The notes beneath the pieces are model-generated. The model was not told the origin of the DNA. It did not search any database and saw nothing but the letters and a program-made list of their open reading frames with translations. A stretch of 64,000 nt of DNA from Sphingomonas cavernae (GTDB lineage Bacteria; Pseudomonadota; Alphaproteobacteria; Sphingomonadales; Sphingomonadaceae), in assembly GCF_003590775.1 (NCBI RefSeq), contig NZ_QYUM01000004.1:310001-374000 (forward strand), given 5' to 3'. Both the position numbers and the translations under genes were made by a program. The stretch's first letter is position 1, and each line of letters opens with the position of its first letter. Shown one piece after another: positions 48,169 to 59,109 of this stretch.

Positions 48169-49066
48169 GCCCCGGGCGCGGCCACGCCATGCTCACCAGC
48201 CGGCCCGTCCCCGACAGAGTGATATATGCCGTCCGCCGATCCGCTCCGCCCCAACAGATATTGGTGGTGAAGGGATCGTGGGTGGGCACAAAGTCGACAA
48301 GTTGGCCCTCGGGCGAGATCACGGAGATACCGCTCTGGCCGATCGTCGCAACACAGATATTGCCGTCTTCCTCGACACCAAGGCTGTCGAAATAGGTGTA
48401 GCCCGCGGGCGAGTAGAGGAAGCGCCCGCCACCGCCCGAAAGCCCCGTCGCCCTGGCCACACTGCCCGGTCCTGTCAGATCGAAGGCCCAGAGTTTGCAG
48501 GTATAGGTCTCGGCGACATAGAGCGTCTCGCCATCGGGCGAGAGGCCGATGCCGTTCGGGTTTTCGAGCGGAAAGATGACTTCCTCAATATGGCTGCCAT
48601 CGGCCTTCGCGTAGAACACGCCGACGACGTCGCGCGCTCGTTCGCCGGTCTTGCCGTGATCGGTGAACCAGAAGCCGCCATGCGCATCGAAGACGATATC
48701 GTTGGGACCGCGCAGCGCCACGTCGCCCGCATGGGTGTAGAGCGTCTCGACCGAACCTGTCGCCATGTCGACGCGCTGGATCGACCCGCCCGCATAATCC
48801 GCCGCGGTACCATGAGGGACGAGCAACCCCTGCGTCTCCACCCAGCCGAAGCCGCCATTGTTGCAGACATAGAGCATGCCGTCGGGCCCGACCGCGAGGC
48901 CGTTGGGACCACCGCCGGGCTCGGCCACGGTTTCCTTGGTCCCGTCGGGGCGGACGCGCGTGATGCGCCCGGCGGCAATCTCGACCAGCACGATCGAGCC
49001 GTCAGGCATCGCCACGGGTCCCTCGGGGAAGCGCAGTCCCAACGCAATCTCTCGAACCGCCTGCAT
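48152..49066 (-). CDS. SMP-30/gluconolactonase-like beta-propeller hydrolase
   Basis: 304-residue six-bladed propeller (LRFPEGPVAMPDGSIVLVEI, GGGPNGLAVGPDGMLYVCNN, GPNDIVFDAHGGFWFTDHG, PNGIGLSPDGETLYVAET). The Glu, Asn and Asp ligands of the calcium site fit SMP-30/gluconolactonase proteins that open sugar lactones. Strong GAGGAGGGG site. Substrate unknown. Confidence 0.88.
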   Translation of the reverse strand: MQAVREIALGLRFPEGPVAMPDGSIVLVEIAAGRITRVRPDGTKETVAEPGGGPNGLAVGPDGMLYVCNNGGFGWVETQGLLVPHGTAADYAGGSIQRVDMATGSVETLYTHAGDVALRGPNDIVFDAHGGFWFTDHGKTGERARDVVGVFYAKADGSHIEEVIFPLENPNGIGLSPDGETLYVAETYTCKLWAFDLTGPGSVARATGLSGGGGRFLYSPAGYTYFDSLGVEEDGNICVATIGQSGISVISPEGQLVDFVPTHDPFTTNICWGGADRRTAYITLSGTGRLVSMAWPRPGLRLVG

Positions 49067-49279
49067 CGCACCCCTCCTCGCCTGTCCTACACGTTCTGTT
49101 CCTGTCATCTTTGACGCGAGCCGATTCGGCTGCGGTTGCGACAGGGACGAATCAACATGGCGTTTTGTGCGAAGTTTGCGAAGTTAAGGAAAGGCAGGAT
49201 CGCCGGGGCCAGCTTTGCAGACGCCGCGACCCAGCCTAGACCATGACGCAATGACACGTTTTCAGGAGAGATTTCGCCA

Positions 49280-50953
49280 ATGACAGCCAGAACCGGCGGC
49301 CGCATCCTCATAGACCAGCTTCTGATCCAGGGATGCGACCGCATTTTCACCGTACCCGGCGAGAGCTTCCTGGCAGTGCTCGACGCGCTCCACGACAGCC
49401 CCGAGATCGAAACGGTGGTGTGCCGGCAGGAAGGCGGCGTGACCTTCATGGCGGAGGCCGACGGCGCGATGACCGGCCGGCCGGGGATCGCTTTTGTGAC
49501 GCGCGGGCCGGGTGCGACCAATGCCTCGATCGGCGTGCATGTCGCGATGCAGGATTCAACGCCGATGATCCTGTTCATCGGTGACCTCGCACGCGGCGAC
49601 AAGGACCGCGAGGGATTTCAGGAAGTCGACTTCACCGCGATGTTCACCCCGCTCGCCAAATGGGCGGCGCGGATCGACGACGCGGCGCGCATCCCCGAAT
49701 ATGTCGCGCGCGCCTATGCGACCGCGATGTCGGGGCGGCCGGGGCCCGTGGTGCTCGCGCTGCCCGAGGATATGTTGCGCGACGCGGTCGAGGCGCTCGA
49801 TCGGCCCAAGATCGTCCCGCCCGAACAGAGCGTCGATCCCGAGGCGATGATGGCGCTTGTAGACCTGCTGAAAGATGCCTGCGCGCCCGTTGCGATCGTG
49901 GGCGGCGCGGGCTGGTGCCAGGGGGCGTCGCATTATTTCCGCGAATGGGCGGAGCGCGTGGGTATTCCCGTCGCGGTCGGCTTTCGCCGCCAGGACGCCA
50001 TCCCCAATGACAGCGCCGCTTATGCGGGCAATCTGGGCTATGGCCCCAACCCCAAACTGGTCGAGCGCGTGCGCAACGCCGATCTGATCCTCGCCGTCGG
50101 CGCGCGGTTGGGCGAGGCGACCACCGACGGCTATGCGCTGATCACCCCCGACCATCCCGACCAGATTTTGATCCACGTCCATCCCGATCCGAATGAGCTG
50201 AACCGCGTCTATCGCGCGGATCTCGCGATCTGTGCGGACATGCGCGAATTCGCCGAAGAGGCGGCGCTCTGGGAAGACGACCTGCTCGATTTCGACGCCG
50301 GAAAGCAAGCGCATGCCGAATGGGAGGCGTGGAACACGCCCGCCCCCAATGGCGCGGCGCTCGACCTTGGGATGTGCGTCAAGGAGATGCGCGAGAAACT
50401 GCCGGCCGATTCGATCATCTGCAACGGCGCAGGCAATTTTTCGGGCTGGTGGCATCGCTACTGGCGCTATACCGGCCCCGTGAGCCAGCTCGCGCCGACC
50501 GCGGGCGCGATGGGATATGGCGTCCCCGCTGCCGTCGCCGCATGCTTGCGCAATCCGGACCGGCAGGTGATCGCGCTCGCGGGCGACGGCGATTTCCTGA
50601 TGAACGGGCAGGAACTGGCGACCGCGGTGCGCTATGGCTGCGATCTGCTCGTGCTCGTGATCGACAACGGCGCCTATGGGACGATCCGGATGCATCAGGA
50701 ACGCGAATATCCTGAGCGGATCTCGGCAACCGAACTCGTCAATCCTGACTTCGCGGCGCTGGCGCGCGCCTATGGCTGCTGGGCAGCGACGGTCGAGAAG
50801 ACCGACGAATTTGCGCCCGCGCTCGCCGAAGCGATGCAGCGCAAGGGCGTGCGGCTGCTCCATCTGAAAACCGATGTCGAGCATATCGGCGCAGGCGGCA
50901 ACACGCTCGACAAGGTGCGCGCGGCGGGACGCAAGGCGCGCGGCGAAGGCTGA
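49280..50953 (+). CDS. Thiamine-diphosphate-dependent enzyme (acetolactate-synthase-like)
   Basis: 557-residue ThDP enzyme with PYR (1-175), central (190-320) and PP (360-540) domains. Activating Glu is in VVCRQEGGVTFMAEA. ThDP/metal motif is GDGDFLMNGQELATAVRYGC to DNGAYGTI. No small regulatory subunit follows. It may be a 2-oxoacid decarboxylase or a catabolic carboligase; substrate unknown. AGGAGAG upstream of the ATG. Confidence 0.9.
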   Translation: MTARTGGRILIDQLLIQGCDRIFTVPGESFLAVLDALHDSPEIETVVCRQEGGVTFMAEADGAMTGRPGIAFVTRGPGATNASIGVHVAMQDSTPMILFIGDLARGDKDREGFQEVDFTAMFTPLAKWAARIDDAARIPEYVARAYATAMSGRPGPVVLALPEDMLRDAVEALDRPKIVPPEQSVDPEAMMALVDLLKDACAPVAIVGGAGWCQGASHYFREWAERVGIPVAVGFRRQDAIPNDSAAYAGNLGYGPNPKLVERVRNADLILAVGARLGEATTDGYALITPDHPDQILIHVHPDPNELNRVYRADLAICADMREFAEEAALWEDDLLDFDAGKQAHAEWEAWNTPAPNGAALDLGMCVKEMREKLPADSIICNGAGNFSGWWHRYWRYTGPVSQLAPTAGAMGYGVPAAVAACLRNPDRQVIALAGDGDFLMNGQELATAVRYGCDLLVLVIDNGAYGTIRMHQEREYPERISATELVNPDFAALARAYGCWAATVEKTDEFAPALAEAMQRKGVRLLHLKTDVEHIGAGGNTLDKVRAAGRKARGEG

Positions 50954-51284
50954 AGGCGAGACGCCGAACGAAAGGCCCCGCTCCGGCAAAGCGGAACGGG
51001 GCCTCCCGCGACCCTCTGGGGGTATTCGGAAAATCAGCGCTGACCTGCGAAAAGCCTCGCATGTTTTCCGGGAGGAAACTCTCGTGCGCTCAGCACGCGC
51101 CTCCCCTTTTGCGTCACCAGGCAAGGGGAGAGCCCGGCGACGTTGAAGGCCCAACAAGCTTTGCCGAACGGGGTTCCGGGCTTTGCGACAAGCGGTGGCA
51201 AAGCAAGTGATGATCCGTTGATCGCCCCTGCCGCGATCTTGCCATGATATTGCTGCAAGGCGGCGCATCCTGCGGAGGCACAAG
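50954..51284. other. 331-base intergenic region without a supported gene
   Basis: Only short open frames occur. The first part holds a strong hairpin (50973-51004). The middle (about 51085-51180) has GC-rich, partly palindromic sequence. The last part includes an AAGGCGGCGCATCCTGCGGAGG region just before the next gene, which provides its ribosome-binding site (CGGAGG). Confidence 0.6.
50973..51004 (+). terminator. Stem-loop after the ThDP-enzyme gene
   Basis: AGGCCCCG (50973-50980) pairs with CGGGGCCT (50997-51004), and inner TCCG / CGGA extends the stem. It lies 20 bases after the stop codon. No thymine run follows, so it is at best a partial or Rho-assisted terminator. Confidence 0.5.
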
Positions 51285-52556
51285 ATGACGTTTCGTCCCC
51301 AAATGCTTGCAGTCATGGCGCTTCTGCTGCTGACGGCGTGCGTAACGCCCGCCAGACTACCGCTATGGCGCAGCACTGACGCCGCGCCCGGAACACGCAC
51401 TGCAATGCGCGTCTTCTTCGCGACCGACCGCGTCGCCAGCAGCGCGCCTGCGGGCAGCCCCGAGTATCTGGCACAGCCCTATGGCAAGCAGGTCTATTTC
51501 GATCGCGCCAACACGCTGTCCTTCGGCGCCGCGACGGGGACGATCGCCCGGCGGGCCACTTCGCTGGGGCCGTGTGAGCCCGGTTGGTGGCCGCAGGAGG
51601 TCGTGCCCGGTGCAGTCAAGCCGCGCTTTCCGCTGCGGTCACTCTCACCGCTTGCGGGCGGGGATTTCTATTCAGCGCTCGAGCGCGAGGTCGACCGGCT
51701 GGCGACCGCACCCGCGGCGCCGTGCCATGAGGCGGGCGCACTCACCCGCCCCGCGCGCCGCGTGATCCTCTATGTCCACGGCTTCAACGACGCCTTTGAC
51801 GAGGCCGCCGGCAACGCTGCGCAGCTCGCCTATGACCTCGAAATCCGCGCCGCGCCCGTATTCTTCAGTTGGCCGACGCAGCAGTCACTGGTCGAATATA
51901 CGCGCGACCGCACCTATTCCGAGCGCGCGGGGCCACTGCTCAAGGAACTGATCGCGGGGATTGTCGACAAGGTGAAGCCCGACGAATTCTATCTTATCGC
52001 GCACAGCTTGGGCACACGGATCACGCTGCAGGCGCTGAGCGAATTGTCGGTGGAGCGATCGGAGCGTTTCGTGCCGCTGACCGCGCTGGTACTCTATGCA
52101 CCCGATCTCGACACACTCATCTTCCAGCGGATCTTCATGGATTCGCTGCCGAGGTTCGCAAGACGCACATCGGTTTATGCCAATACGCACGACATAGCGC
52201 TGTCGGTCTCGCGCCGCGTCAATGGCGGCTATGCCCTTGGCGACTTTGACGGTGCGCCCTTCACCGGGCCTACCTTCCACACGATCGACGTGGGGCCGGT
52301 ACGCCAGTCGCGGCTCAACCATTCGGGATTCGAGGATTCGCCGCTGATCACGCGCCAGATTCAGGCGGATCTGCTCGGCACCCCGATATCCGAACGCCCA
52401 TGCCTTTGCCGACTGAGCGCGCAAGGCAACGGCGCGATCAATCCCACGGGAAAAGAGCCCTTTTATCGCATTGCCGTGGGCGCGCTGGCCTGCCCCTTTG
52501 ATTCCAAAATCTATGCGTCGCGCCCCGACACCCCGGCCTGCCCTGCCCAGCCCTGA
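51285..52556 (+). CDS. DUF900-type alpha/beta-hydrolase lipoprotein
   Basis: 423-residue protein. Signal peptide with lipobox LLTAC, so lipid-anchored. The hydrolase core has YVHGFNDAFDEAAGNAAQLA and the nucleophile elbow YLIAHSLGTRIT; a later Asp and His (THDIALSVSRRV) complete the DUF900 pattern. Substrate unknown. Two cysteines near the C-terminus (CLCRLSA). Confidence 0.87.
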   Translation: MTFRPQMLAVMALLLLTACVTPARLPLWRSTDAAPGTRTAMRVFFATDRVASSAPAGSPEYLAQPYGKQVYFDRANTLSFGAATGTIARRATSLGPCEPGWWPQEVVPGAVKPRFPLRSLSPLAGGDFYSALEREVDRLATAPAAPCHEAGALTRPARRVILYVHGFNDAFDEAAGNAAQLAYDLEIRAAPVFFSWPTQQSLVEYTRDRTYSERAGPLLKELIAGIVDKVKPDEFYLIAHSLGTRITLQALSELSVERSERFVPLTALVLYAPDLDTLIFQRIFMDSLPRFARRTSVYANTHDIALSVSRRVNGGYALGDFDGAPFTGPTFHTIDVGPVRQSRLNHSGFEDSPLITRQIQADLLGTPISERPCLCRLSAQGNGAINPTGKEPFYRIAVGALACPFDSKIYASRPDTPACPAQP

Positions 52557-52700
52557 GCCGAGCTGCTCAGGGCGCATCGAGCTTTGTATGCGTGGCGGTG
52601 TTGTTCGCCGCGATGCGGGCCATCAGTGATTGAAGCGCGCACAACACAGCGTTGACGATCTGGAAGATCGCCCAGACGGTGACAGTATAGCCCCGCGATG

Positions 52701-53771
52701 TCAGACCCGCGCTTCGAGCACCATGTTGGTCGGTGTCTCGGCGGCGCGGCGCACCGAGCTGAAGCCCGCTTCCTTGAGCACGTCGGTCAGCCGCTTCTCG
52801 CCGGCTTGCGCGCCGAGCCCGAGCCCCACCTCCTGCGCACGCGAACAGGGGACGCAGACCACCGTCGAGAATCCATAGAAGATGTTGCCGAGCGGATGGC
52901 AATTGTCCTCAAGCCGATCGCCTGCAAGCGGCTCGACGACCATGAAGGTACCGCCGGGCTTCAATATTTCGCGCACGCGCCGCGCCGCGCCCACCGGATC
53001 CCCCATGTCGTGAAGCGCATCGAAGATGCAGGCGAGGTCGTAACCGTCCTCGCCGATCTCCTTGGCGGCAACCGCATCGAAACGCGTATTGGCGGGCCCC
53101 CCATCGGCCGCCTTTTGCCGCGCAAAGTCGATCGAGGGCTGGTGGAAGTCATAGCCGTGGATCTGCGACTTCGGATAGGCCTCAGCCATCAGCATCGTGG
53201 AGGAGCCGTGACCGCAGCCGATGTCGGCGACCTTTCCGCCGGACTTGAGCGTCGCCTCCACCCCGTCGAGCGCAGGGATCCAGCTCGACACGAGATTGAC
53301 CATATAGCCGGGGCGGAAGAAGCGATCGGTGCCGCAGAACAGGCAATTATTATGCTCGCCCCAGGCGCGCCCACGCCCGCTCTTGAACACGTCGATCGCG
53401 GTCTCGTTGCTCATATATTGCGAGACAACCGCCTGGAAGAAACCCTGCATGCAGGTAGGTTCGCCTTCATGCGCGAAAACCGCGGCCTGTTCGGGCGTAA
53501 GCGAGAAGCGTTCGCTCGCCGGATCCCAGGCCACATAGCCCGCGGCCGCGTTGCCCGACAGCCACTCGCGCACATAACGCGGATCGACCCCTGCTTCGCC
53601 CGCTACATCCTCTGCGGTCGAAGGCCCAAGCTTCTCGAGCGCGCGATAGGTGCCTGTCTGGTCGCCGATATAGGCGAGCAGCAATCCCATAGCGCCCGCC
53701 ACGTCGCCGATCACCTTGCCGATCAGTTGCTCGAGTTTCGTTCCGTCGATTTCCGGAGCCATCGTCGCCAT
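52701..53771 (-). CDS. Class I SAM-dependent methyltransferase with N-terminal dimerisation domain
   Basis: 356-residue protein. N-terminal winged-helix-like dimer domain (GTYRALEKLGPSTAEDVAGE, RYVREWLSGNAAAGYVAW). SAM motif VADIGCGHGSSTMLMAEAYP at about residue 181; then DLACIFDALHDMGDP and LKPGGTFMVVEP. Similar proteins methylate small molecules. GGAGAG before the ATG at 53771. Confidence 0.88.
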   Translation of the reverse strand: MATMAPEIDGTKLEQLIGKVIGDVAGAMGLLLAYIGDQTGTYRALEKLGPSTAEDVAGEAGVDPRYVREWLSGNAAAGYVAWDPASERFSLTPEQAAVFAHEGEPTCMQGFFQAVVSQYMSNETAIDVFKSGRGRAWGEHNNCLFCGTDRFFRPGYMVNLVSSWIPALDGVEATLKSGGKVADIGCGHGSSTMLMAEAYPKSQIHGYDFHQPSIDFARQKAADGGPANTRFDAVAAKEIGEDGYDLACIFDALHDMGDPVGAARRVREILKPGGTFMVVEPLAGDRLEDNCHPLGNIFYGFSTVVCVPCSRAQEVGLGLGAQAGEKRLTDVLKEAGFSSVRRAAETPTNMVLEARV

Positions 53772-53844
53772 TCCATCTCTCCCAGGCGTCTGTGCGATGG
53801 CCGTGGACAATAGCACCGCGTCGCGCCCGAATCGTCGGGGGAAA

Positions 53845-54480
53845 CTACGCTCCGATGAGTGGGACGAAGCGCACCGCGCACAGTTCAGCAATCGCAAAGC
53901 TGTCCGCGCCGGTGCGCGTCACGCGAACCAGCGTCTGGATGTCATCATGGCCGCCTAGCGGGATCACCAGCCGTCCGCCGATCGCGAGCTGCTGCTTGAG
54001 CGGCTCGGGTATGATCCGCCCGCTCGCTGCGACGAGGATCGCGTCGAACGGCGCCTCTTCGGGCCAACCCAGCGTCCCGTCTCCGGCGTGGACCGTGACA
54101 TTGTCATAGCCGAGCTCTGCCATGCGCATGGCCGCGAGATCGGCGAGCAGCGGCACGCGCTCGATCGTGAAGACATGGTCCGCGATTCGGCTCATCACCG
54201 CTGCTGCGTAGCCCGACCCCGCCCCTACCTCGAGCACGCGCGCATTCGCGTCGATCCGCGCCTCAGCGATCATCAGTGCGACAATATAGGGCTGCGAGAT
54301 CGTCTGTCCCGCCTCGATCGCGAGCGCGTGATCAGAATAGGCGTAGTCGGCCATATCCGCCGACACAAATTGTTCGCGTGGGACCATGCGCAGCGCGGCG
54401 AGCAGCCGCGGATCGGTGATACCGCGGCTCGCGATCTGCCGATCGACCATGCGATCGCGATCAACCTGAAAATCGCGCAT
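53845..54480 (-). CDS. pcm: Protein-L-isoaspartate O-methyltransferase family protein
   Basis: 211-residue PCMT ([73 protein letters not shown]). The family repairs isoaspartyl residues. Sequence ends in AVRFVPLIG, as usual. AAGGGATG precedes the ATG. Confidence 0.92.
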   Translation of the reverse strand: MRDFQVDRDRMVDRQIASRGITDPRLLAALRMVPREQFVSADMADYAYSDHALAIEAGQTISQPYIVALMIAEARIDANARVLEVGAGSGYAAAVMSRIADHVFTIERVPLLADLAAMRMAELGYDNVTVHAGDGTLGWPEEAPFDAILVAASGRIIPEPLKQQLAIGGRLVIPLGGHDDIQTLVRVTRTGADSFAIAELCAVRFVPLIGA

Positions 54481-54521
54481 CGGGCATCCCTTCAGCCGCC
54501 CTTATGCGTGAGGATGCGCCT

Positions 54522-55511
54522 TTAGATCAGTCCCGCCAAGGGGCTGGAAGGATCGGCGTAGCGCCGCTTGCCCATACGGCCCGCGAGGTAGGACAGGCGC
54601 CCGGCCTCGACCGCGGCCTTCATCGCGCGTGCCATCATGATCGGCTGCTTGGCCTCGGCGATGGCGGTGTTCATCAGCACCCCGTCGCAGCCCAGCTCCA
54701 TCGCGATCGCCGCGTCAGACGCCGAGCCGACGCCGGCGTCGACGAGCACGGGCACCTTGGCGCCCTCCACGATCAGCCGGATCGTGACGCGGTTCTGAAT
54801 GCCCAGCCCCGAGCCGATCGGGGCGCCCAGCGGCATGACCGCGACCGCGCCCGCATCCTCGAGCTGCTTCGCCGCGATCGGATCGTCGACGCAGTAGACC
54901 ATCGGCTTGAAGCCTTCATTGGCCAGCGTCTCGGTGGCGCGCAGCGTTTCGCGCATATCGGGATAGAGCGTCTTGGCTTCGCCCAACACCTCGAGCTTGA
55001 CGAGATCCCAGCCCCCCGCCTCGCGCGCCAGCCGAAGCGTGCGGATCGCCTCGTCGGCGGTGAAGCAGCCCGCGGTGTTGGGGAGATAGGTGATCTTCTT
55101 CGGGTCAATGAAATCGGTCAGCATCGGCGCCTTGGGGTCGGCAATGTTCACCCGGCGCACCGCGACGGTCACGATTTCGGCGCCCGAAGCCTCGACCGCG
55201 GCGGCATTCTCGGCGAAGTCCTTATACTTGCCCGTGCCGACGATCAGCCGCGAACGAAAGGTCCTGCCCGCGACGGTCCAGGTGTCGTCATCCTGCCCGC
55301 CGCCGACGAAATGCACGATCTCGAGCTCGTCGCCATCCTCGACCTTCACCGCGGCCAGCGTCGAACGCGGCACGACCTCGAGGTTGCGCTCCACCGCAAC
55401 CTTGGCGGGATCGAGCCCGAGTTCCGCCGCCAGCCCGGCCAAGGTCAGCCCGGCCGCGATCCTGCGATGCTCGCCATTCACCCGGATCGAAATCGTGCCG
55501 TCGCTGCTCAT
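54522..55511 (-). CDS. thiG: ThiS-ThiG fusion: sulfur carrier and thiazole synthase
   Basis: 329-residue two-domain protein. Residues 1-71 form a ThiS ubiquitin-like carrier (IVHFVGGG at the end), and residues ~75-329 ThiG, with Schiff-base lysine in LVKLEVLG and [20 protein letters not shown] and the phosphate-binding [20 protein letters not shown]. Together they build the thiazole phosphate of thiamine. Other thi genes are not adjacent. The ThiS Gly-Gly is internal, not at a free C-terminus. Confidence 0.93.
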   Translation of the reverse strand: MSSDGTISIRVNGEHRRIAAGLTLAGLAAELGLDPAKVAVERNLEVVPRSTLAAVKVEDGDELEIVHFVGGGQDDDTWTVAGRTFRSRLIVGTGKYKDFAENAAAVEASGAEIVTVAVRRVNIADPKAPMLTDFIDPKKITYLPNTAGCFTADEAIRTLRLAREAGGWDLVKLEVLGEAKTLYPDMRETLRATETLANEGFKPMVYCVDDPIAAKQLEDAGAVAVMPLGAPIGSGLGIQNRVTIRLIVEGAKVPVLVDAGVGSASDAAIAMELGCDGVLMNTAIAEAKQPIMMARAMKAAVEAGRLSYLAGRMGKRRYADPSSPLAGLI

Positions 55512-55589
55512 CAAGTCCAAACCTTTGCGTGTTCCGTTCGCGCGCCATATAGGGGGCGCCTTGGCAGTGCCGCAACCGAAAGGCTCTTC

Positions 55590-56030
55590 ATGGCTGATGC
55601 AAAGACCGTGTTCGTGCTCAACGGCCCCAATCTCAATCTGCTGGGCCTGCGCGAACCCGAGATCTACGGGCACGACACGCTCGACGACATTGCCGATCGG
55701 CTGGAGGATCAGGCGCAGGAACTGGGGCTGTCGATCGACATGCGCCAGTCCAACCATGAAGGCCACCTGATCGACTGGCTTCACGAGGCCAATGCCGACG
55801 GCGTCAAGGCTGTGATCCTCAATCCGGGCGGCTATACGCACACTTCGGTAGCGCTCCACGACGCGATCAAATCCATCACGGTGCCCGTGATCGAGGTGCA
55901 TCTTTCCAACCCGCATGCGCGCGAAAGCTTTCGCCATATCAGCTATGTAGGCCGCGCGGCCAAGGGAACCATTGCGGGCTTCGGCGCGCTCTCCTATGCC
56001 CTTGCGCTGGACGCGGCCGCCCGTCTCTGA
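55590..56030 (+). CDS. aroQ: 3-dehydroquinate dehydratase, type II
   Basis: 146-residue dodecameric dehydroquinase of the shikimate pathway. Seen: [52 protein letters not shown], and [23 protein letters not shown] precedes the ATG. The aroQ-accB-accC order is common in proteobacteria. Confidence 0.97.
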   Translation: MADAKTVFVLNGPNLNLLGLREPEIYGHDTLDDIADRLEDQAQELGLSIDMRQSNHEGHLIDWLHEANADGVKAVILNPGGYTHTSVALHDAIKSITVPVIEVHLSNPHARESFRHISYVGRAAKGTIAGFGALSYALALDAAARL

Positions 56031-56067
56031 CAATAGCGCCCGCAACAAGGGGTAATAAGAGGGTCGC

Positions 56068-56541
56068 ATGACCACTGCGAAAACGAACAACACCATGCAG
56101 GTCGATCCCGCGCTGGTCCGCCAGCTCGCCGAGCTGCTCGACGACACCCAGCTTACTGAAATCGAGGTCCAGGACGGCGAACGGCGCATCCGCGTCGCGC
56201 GGAATGTGACCGTCGCGGCCGCGGCGCCCGTTGCCGCTGTCCCCATGGCTGCAGCGGCACCTGCTGCGGCAGCGCCTGCCGAAGCTGCGCCGGCTGCCGC
56301 CGCCAACGTCAACGCGATCAAATCGCCGATGGTCGGCACCGCCTATCTCGCGCCCGAGCCCGGCGCGAATGACTTCATCAGCGTGGGCAGCACCGTGAAG
56401 GCGGGCGACACGCTGCTGATCGTCGAGGCGATGAAGGTGATGAACCCGATCACCGCCCCTTCGGCAGGCAAGGTGACCGCGATCCTCGTGGGCAATGGGC
56501 AGCCGGTCGAATACGACCAGCCGCTCGTCGTCGTCGAGTAA
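56068..56541 (+). CDS. accB: Acetyl-CoA carboxylase biotin carboxyl carrier protein
   Basis: 157-residue BCCP. N-terminal [20 protein letters not shown], then an Ala/Pro-rich flexible linker, then a biotinyl domain with EAMKVMNPI (biotin on the lysine). It carries carboxybiotin to the transferase in fatty-acid synthesis. Seven bases before accC. Confidence 0.97.
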   Translation: MTTAKTNNTMQVDPALVRQLAELLDDTQLTEIEVQDGERRIRVARNVTVAAAAPVAAVPMAAAAPAAAAPAEAAPAAAANVNAIKSPMVGTAYLAPEPGANDFISVGSTVKAGDTLLIVEAMKVMNPITAPSAGKVTAILVGNGQPVEYDQPLVVVE

Positions 56542-56548
56542 TCACATC

Positions 56549-57901
<1,353 letters not shown>

Positions 57902-57927
57902 AGCCGCCGCCGACGGGAGACGTGTCG

Positions 57928-58632
57928 ATGTCCGATCTTTCAGACTTTCCGGTCACGTCGCGCTGGCCTGCACGGCATCCCGACCGCCTTCAGCTCTATT
58001 CGCTGCCCACGCCCAACGGCGTGAAGGCCTCGATCATGCTGGAGGAGATCGGGTTACCCTATGAGGTGCACCTGATCGACTTCGCGACCGACGACCAGAA
58101 GACGCCCGAATATCTGTCGCTCAATCCCAACGGGAAGATCCCCGCGATCCTCGATCCCGACGGGCCCGGCGGCAAACCGCTGGCGCTGTTCGAATCGGGC
58201 GCCATCCTGCTCTATCTCGCGGACAAGACGGGCAAGCTGATGCCGACTGATGTCGCGCGTCGCTATGAGACGATCCAGTGGGTCTTTTTCCAGATGGCCG
58301 CGATCGGCCCGATGTTCGGACAGGTCGGCTTCTTCCACAAGTTCGCAGGCCGCGAATATGAGGATAAGCGCCCGCTCCAGCGTTACGTCGACGAATCGAA
58401 GCGCCTGCTGGACGTGCTTGAGACGCGGCTCAACGGCCGCGACTGGATCATGGGCGAGGACTATACGATCGCCGACATCGCGACGCTGGGCTGGGTGCGC
58501 AACCTGGTCGGCTTCTACGACGCGGGCGCTCTCGTCGGCTATGATGCGCTGCGCCACGTTCCCGCCTGGCTCGAGCGTGGGCTCGCCCGGCCTGCGGTGC
58601 AGCGCGGATTGACGATCCCCGCACGCGGCTGA
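57928..58632 (+). CDS. Glutathione S-transferase, YfcG-like
   Basis: 234-residue GST (LYSLPTPNGVKASIMLEEIG, YEVHLIDFATDDQKTPEYLS, LNPNGKIPAILDPDGPGG). The TPNGxKxxIMLEE pattern is like the disulfide-bond oxidoreductase YfcG/YghU group. ATG 57928 is preferred over GTG 57922. Follows accC after 26 bases. Confidence 0.9.
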   Translation: MSDLSDFPVTSRWPARHPDRLQLYSLPTPNGVKASIMLEEIGLPYEVHLIDFATDDQKTPEYLSLNPNGKIPAILDPDGPGGKPLALFESGAILLYLADKTGKLMPTDVARRYETIQWVFFQMAAIGPMFGQVGFFHKFAGREYEDKRPLQRYVDESKRLLDVLETRLNGRDWIMGEDYTIADIATLGWVRNLVGFYDAGALVGYDALRHVPAWLERGLARPAVQRGLTIPARG

Positions 58633-58692
58633 ACGCGGAACGCGGGCACGGTCCCGCGCATTGATTGAGGCGAAGCACAAGAGGAGCAGCCC

Positions 58693-59037
58693 GTGAAGGC
58701 GACGATCTGGCACAACCCAAAATGCGGCACATCGCGCAAGACGCTGGAGATTCTCCAGGCCGAGCCGGGTGTGGAGGTCGAGATAATCGAGTATCTCAAG
58801 ACCCCGCCCAGCCGCGAAAAGCTCGCAGAACTCTACGAACGCGCGGGCATGACGCCGCAGCAGGGACTGCGTCGCAAGGAGAAGCTGGTCCAGGACCTTG
58901 ACCTTGATCATGTCAGCGACACCGCCGTGCTCAAGGCGATGATCGCCGATCCGATCATCATCGAACGCCCGCTGGTTGAGACCGAGAAGGGCGTCCGCCT
59001 GTGCCGCCCTCAGGAAAAGGTGCGCGAGATCCTCTGA
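58693..59037 (+). CDS. arsC: ArsC-family arsenate reductase (glutaredoxin-coupled)
   Basis: 114-residue ArsC/Spx-fold protein. Cys11 in NPKCGTSRKTLEIL, with the arginine triad including IERPLV. It would reduce arsenate using glutaredoxin. Isolated from arsB/arsR, so it may have a different substrate. GTG start with GGAGCAG upstream. Confidence 0.88.
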   Translation: MKATIWHNPKCGTSRKTLEILQAEPGVEVEIIEYLKTPPSREKLAELYERAGMTPQQGLRRKEKLVQDLDLDHVSDTAVLKAMIADPIIIERPLVETEKGVRLCRPQEKVREIL

Positions 59038-59109
59038 TCGCAATGCTGTTGCCCGGACTGCAACAGCCATGTCACATTTACCGAGTCTAGCACCCAGGAT
59101 GGAGCAATC

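Noticed and set aside
52557-52700. A short frame with a hydrophobic stretch (VWAIFQIVNAVLCALQSLMA) between the hydrolase and the methyltransferase
   Set aside because: No start codon with a ribosome-binding site in the right frame; it reads through from the methyltransferase antisense.
55512-55589. A TPP riboswitch for the thiSG gene
   Set aside because: The 78-base gap is too short and lacks the conserved CTGAGA and ACCTGA-type elements on the relevant strand.
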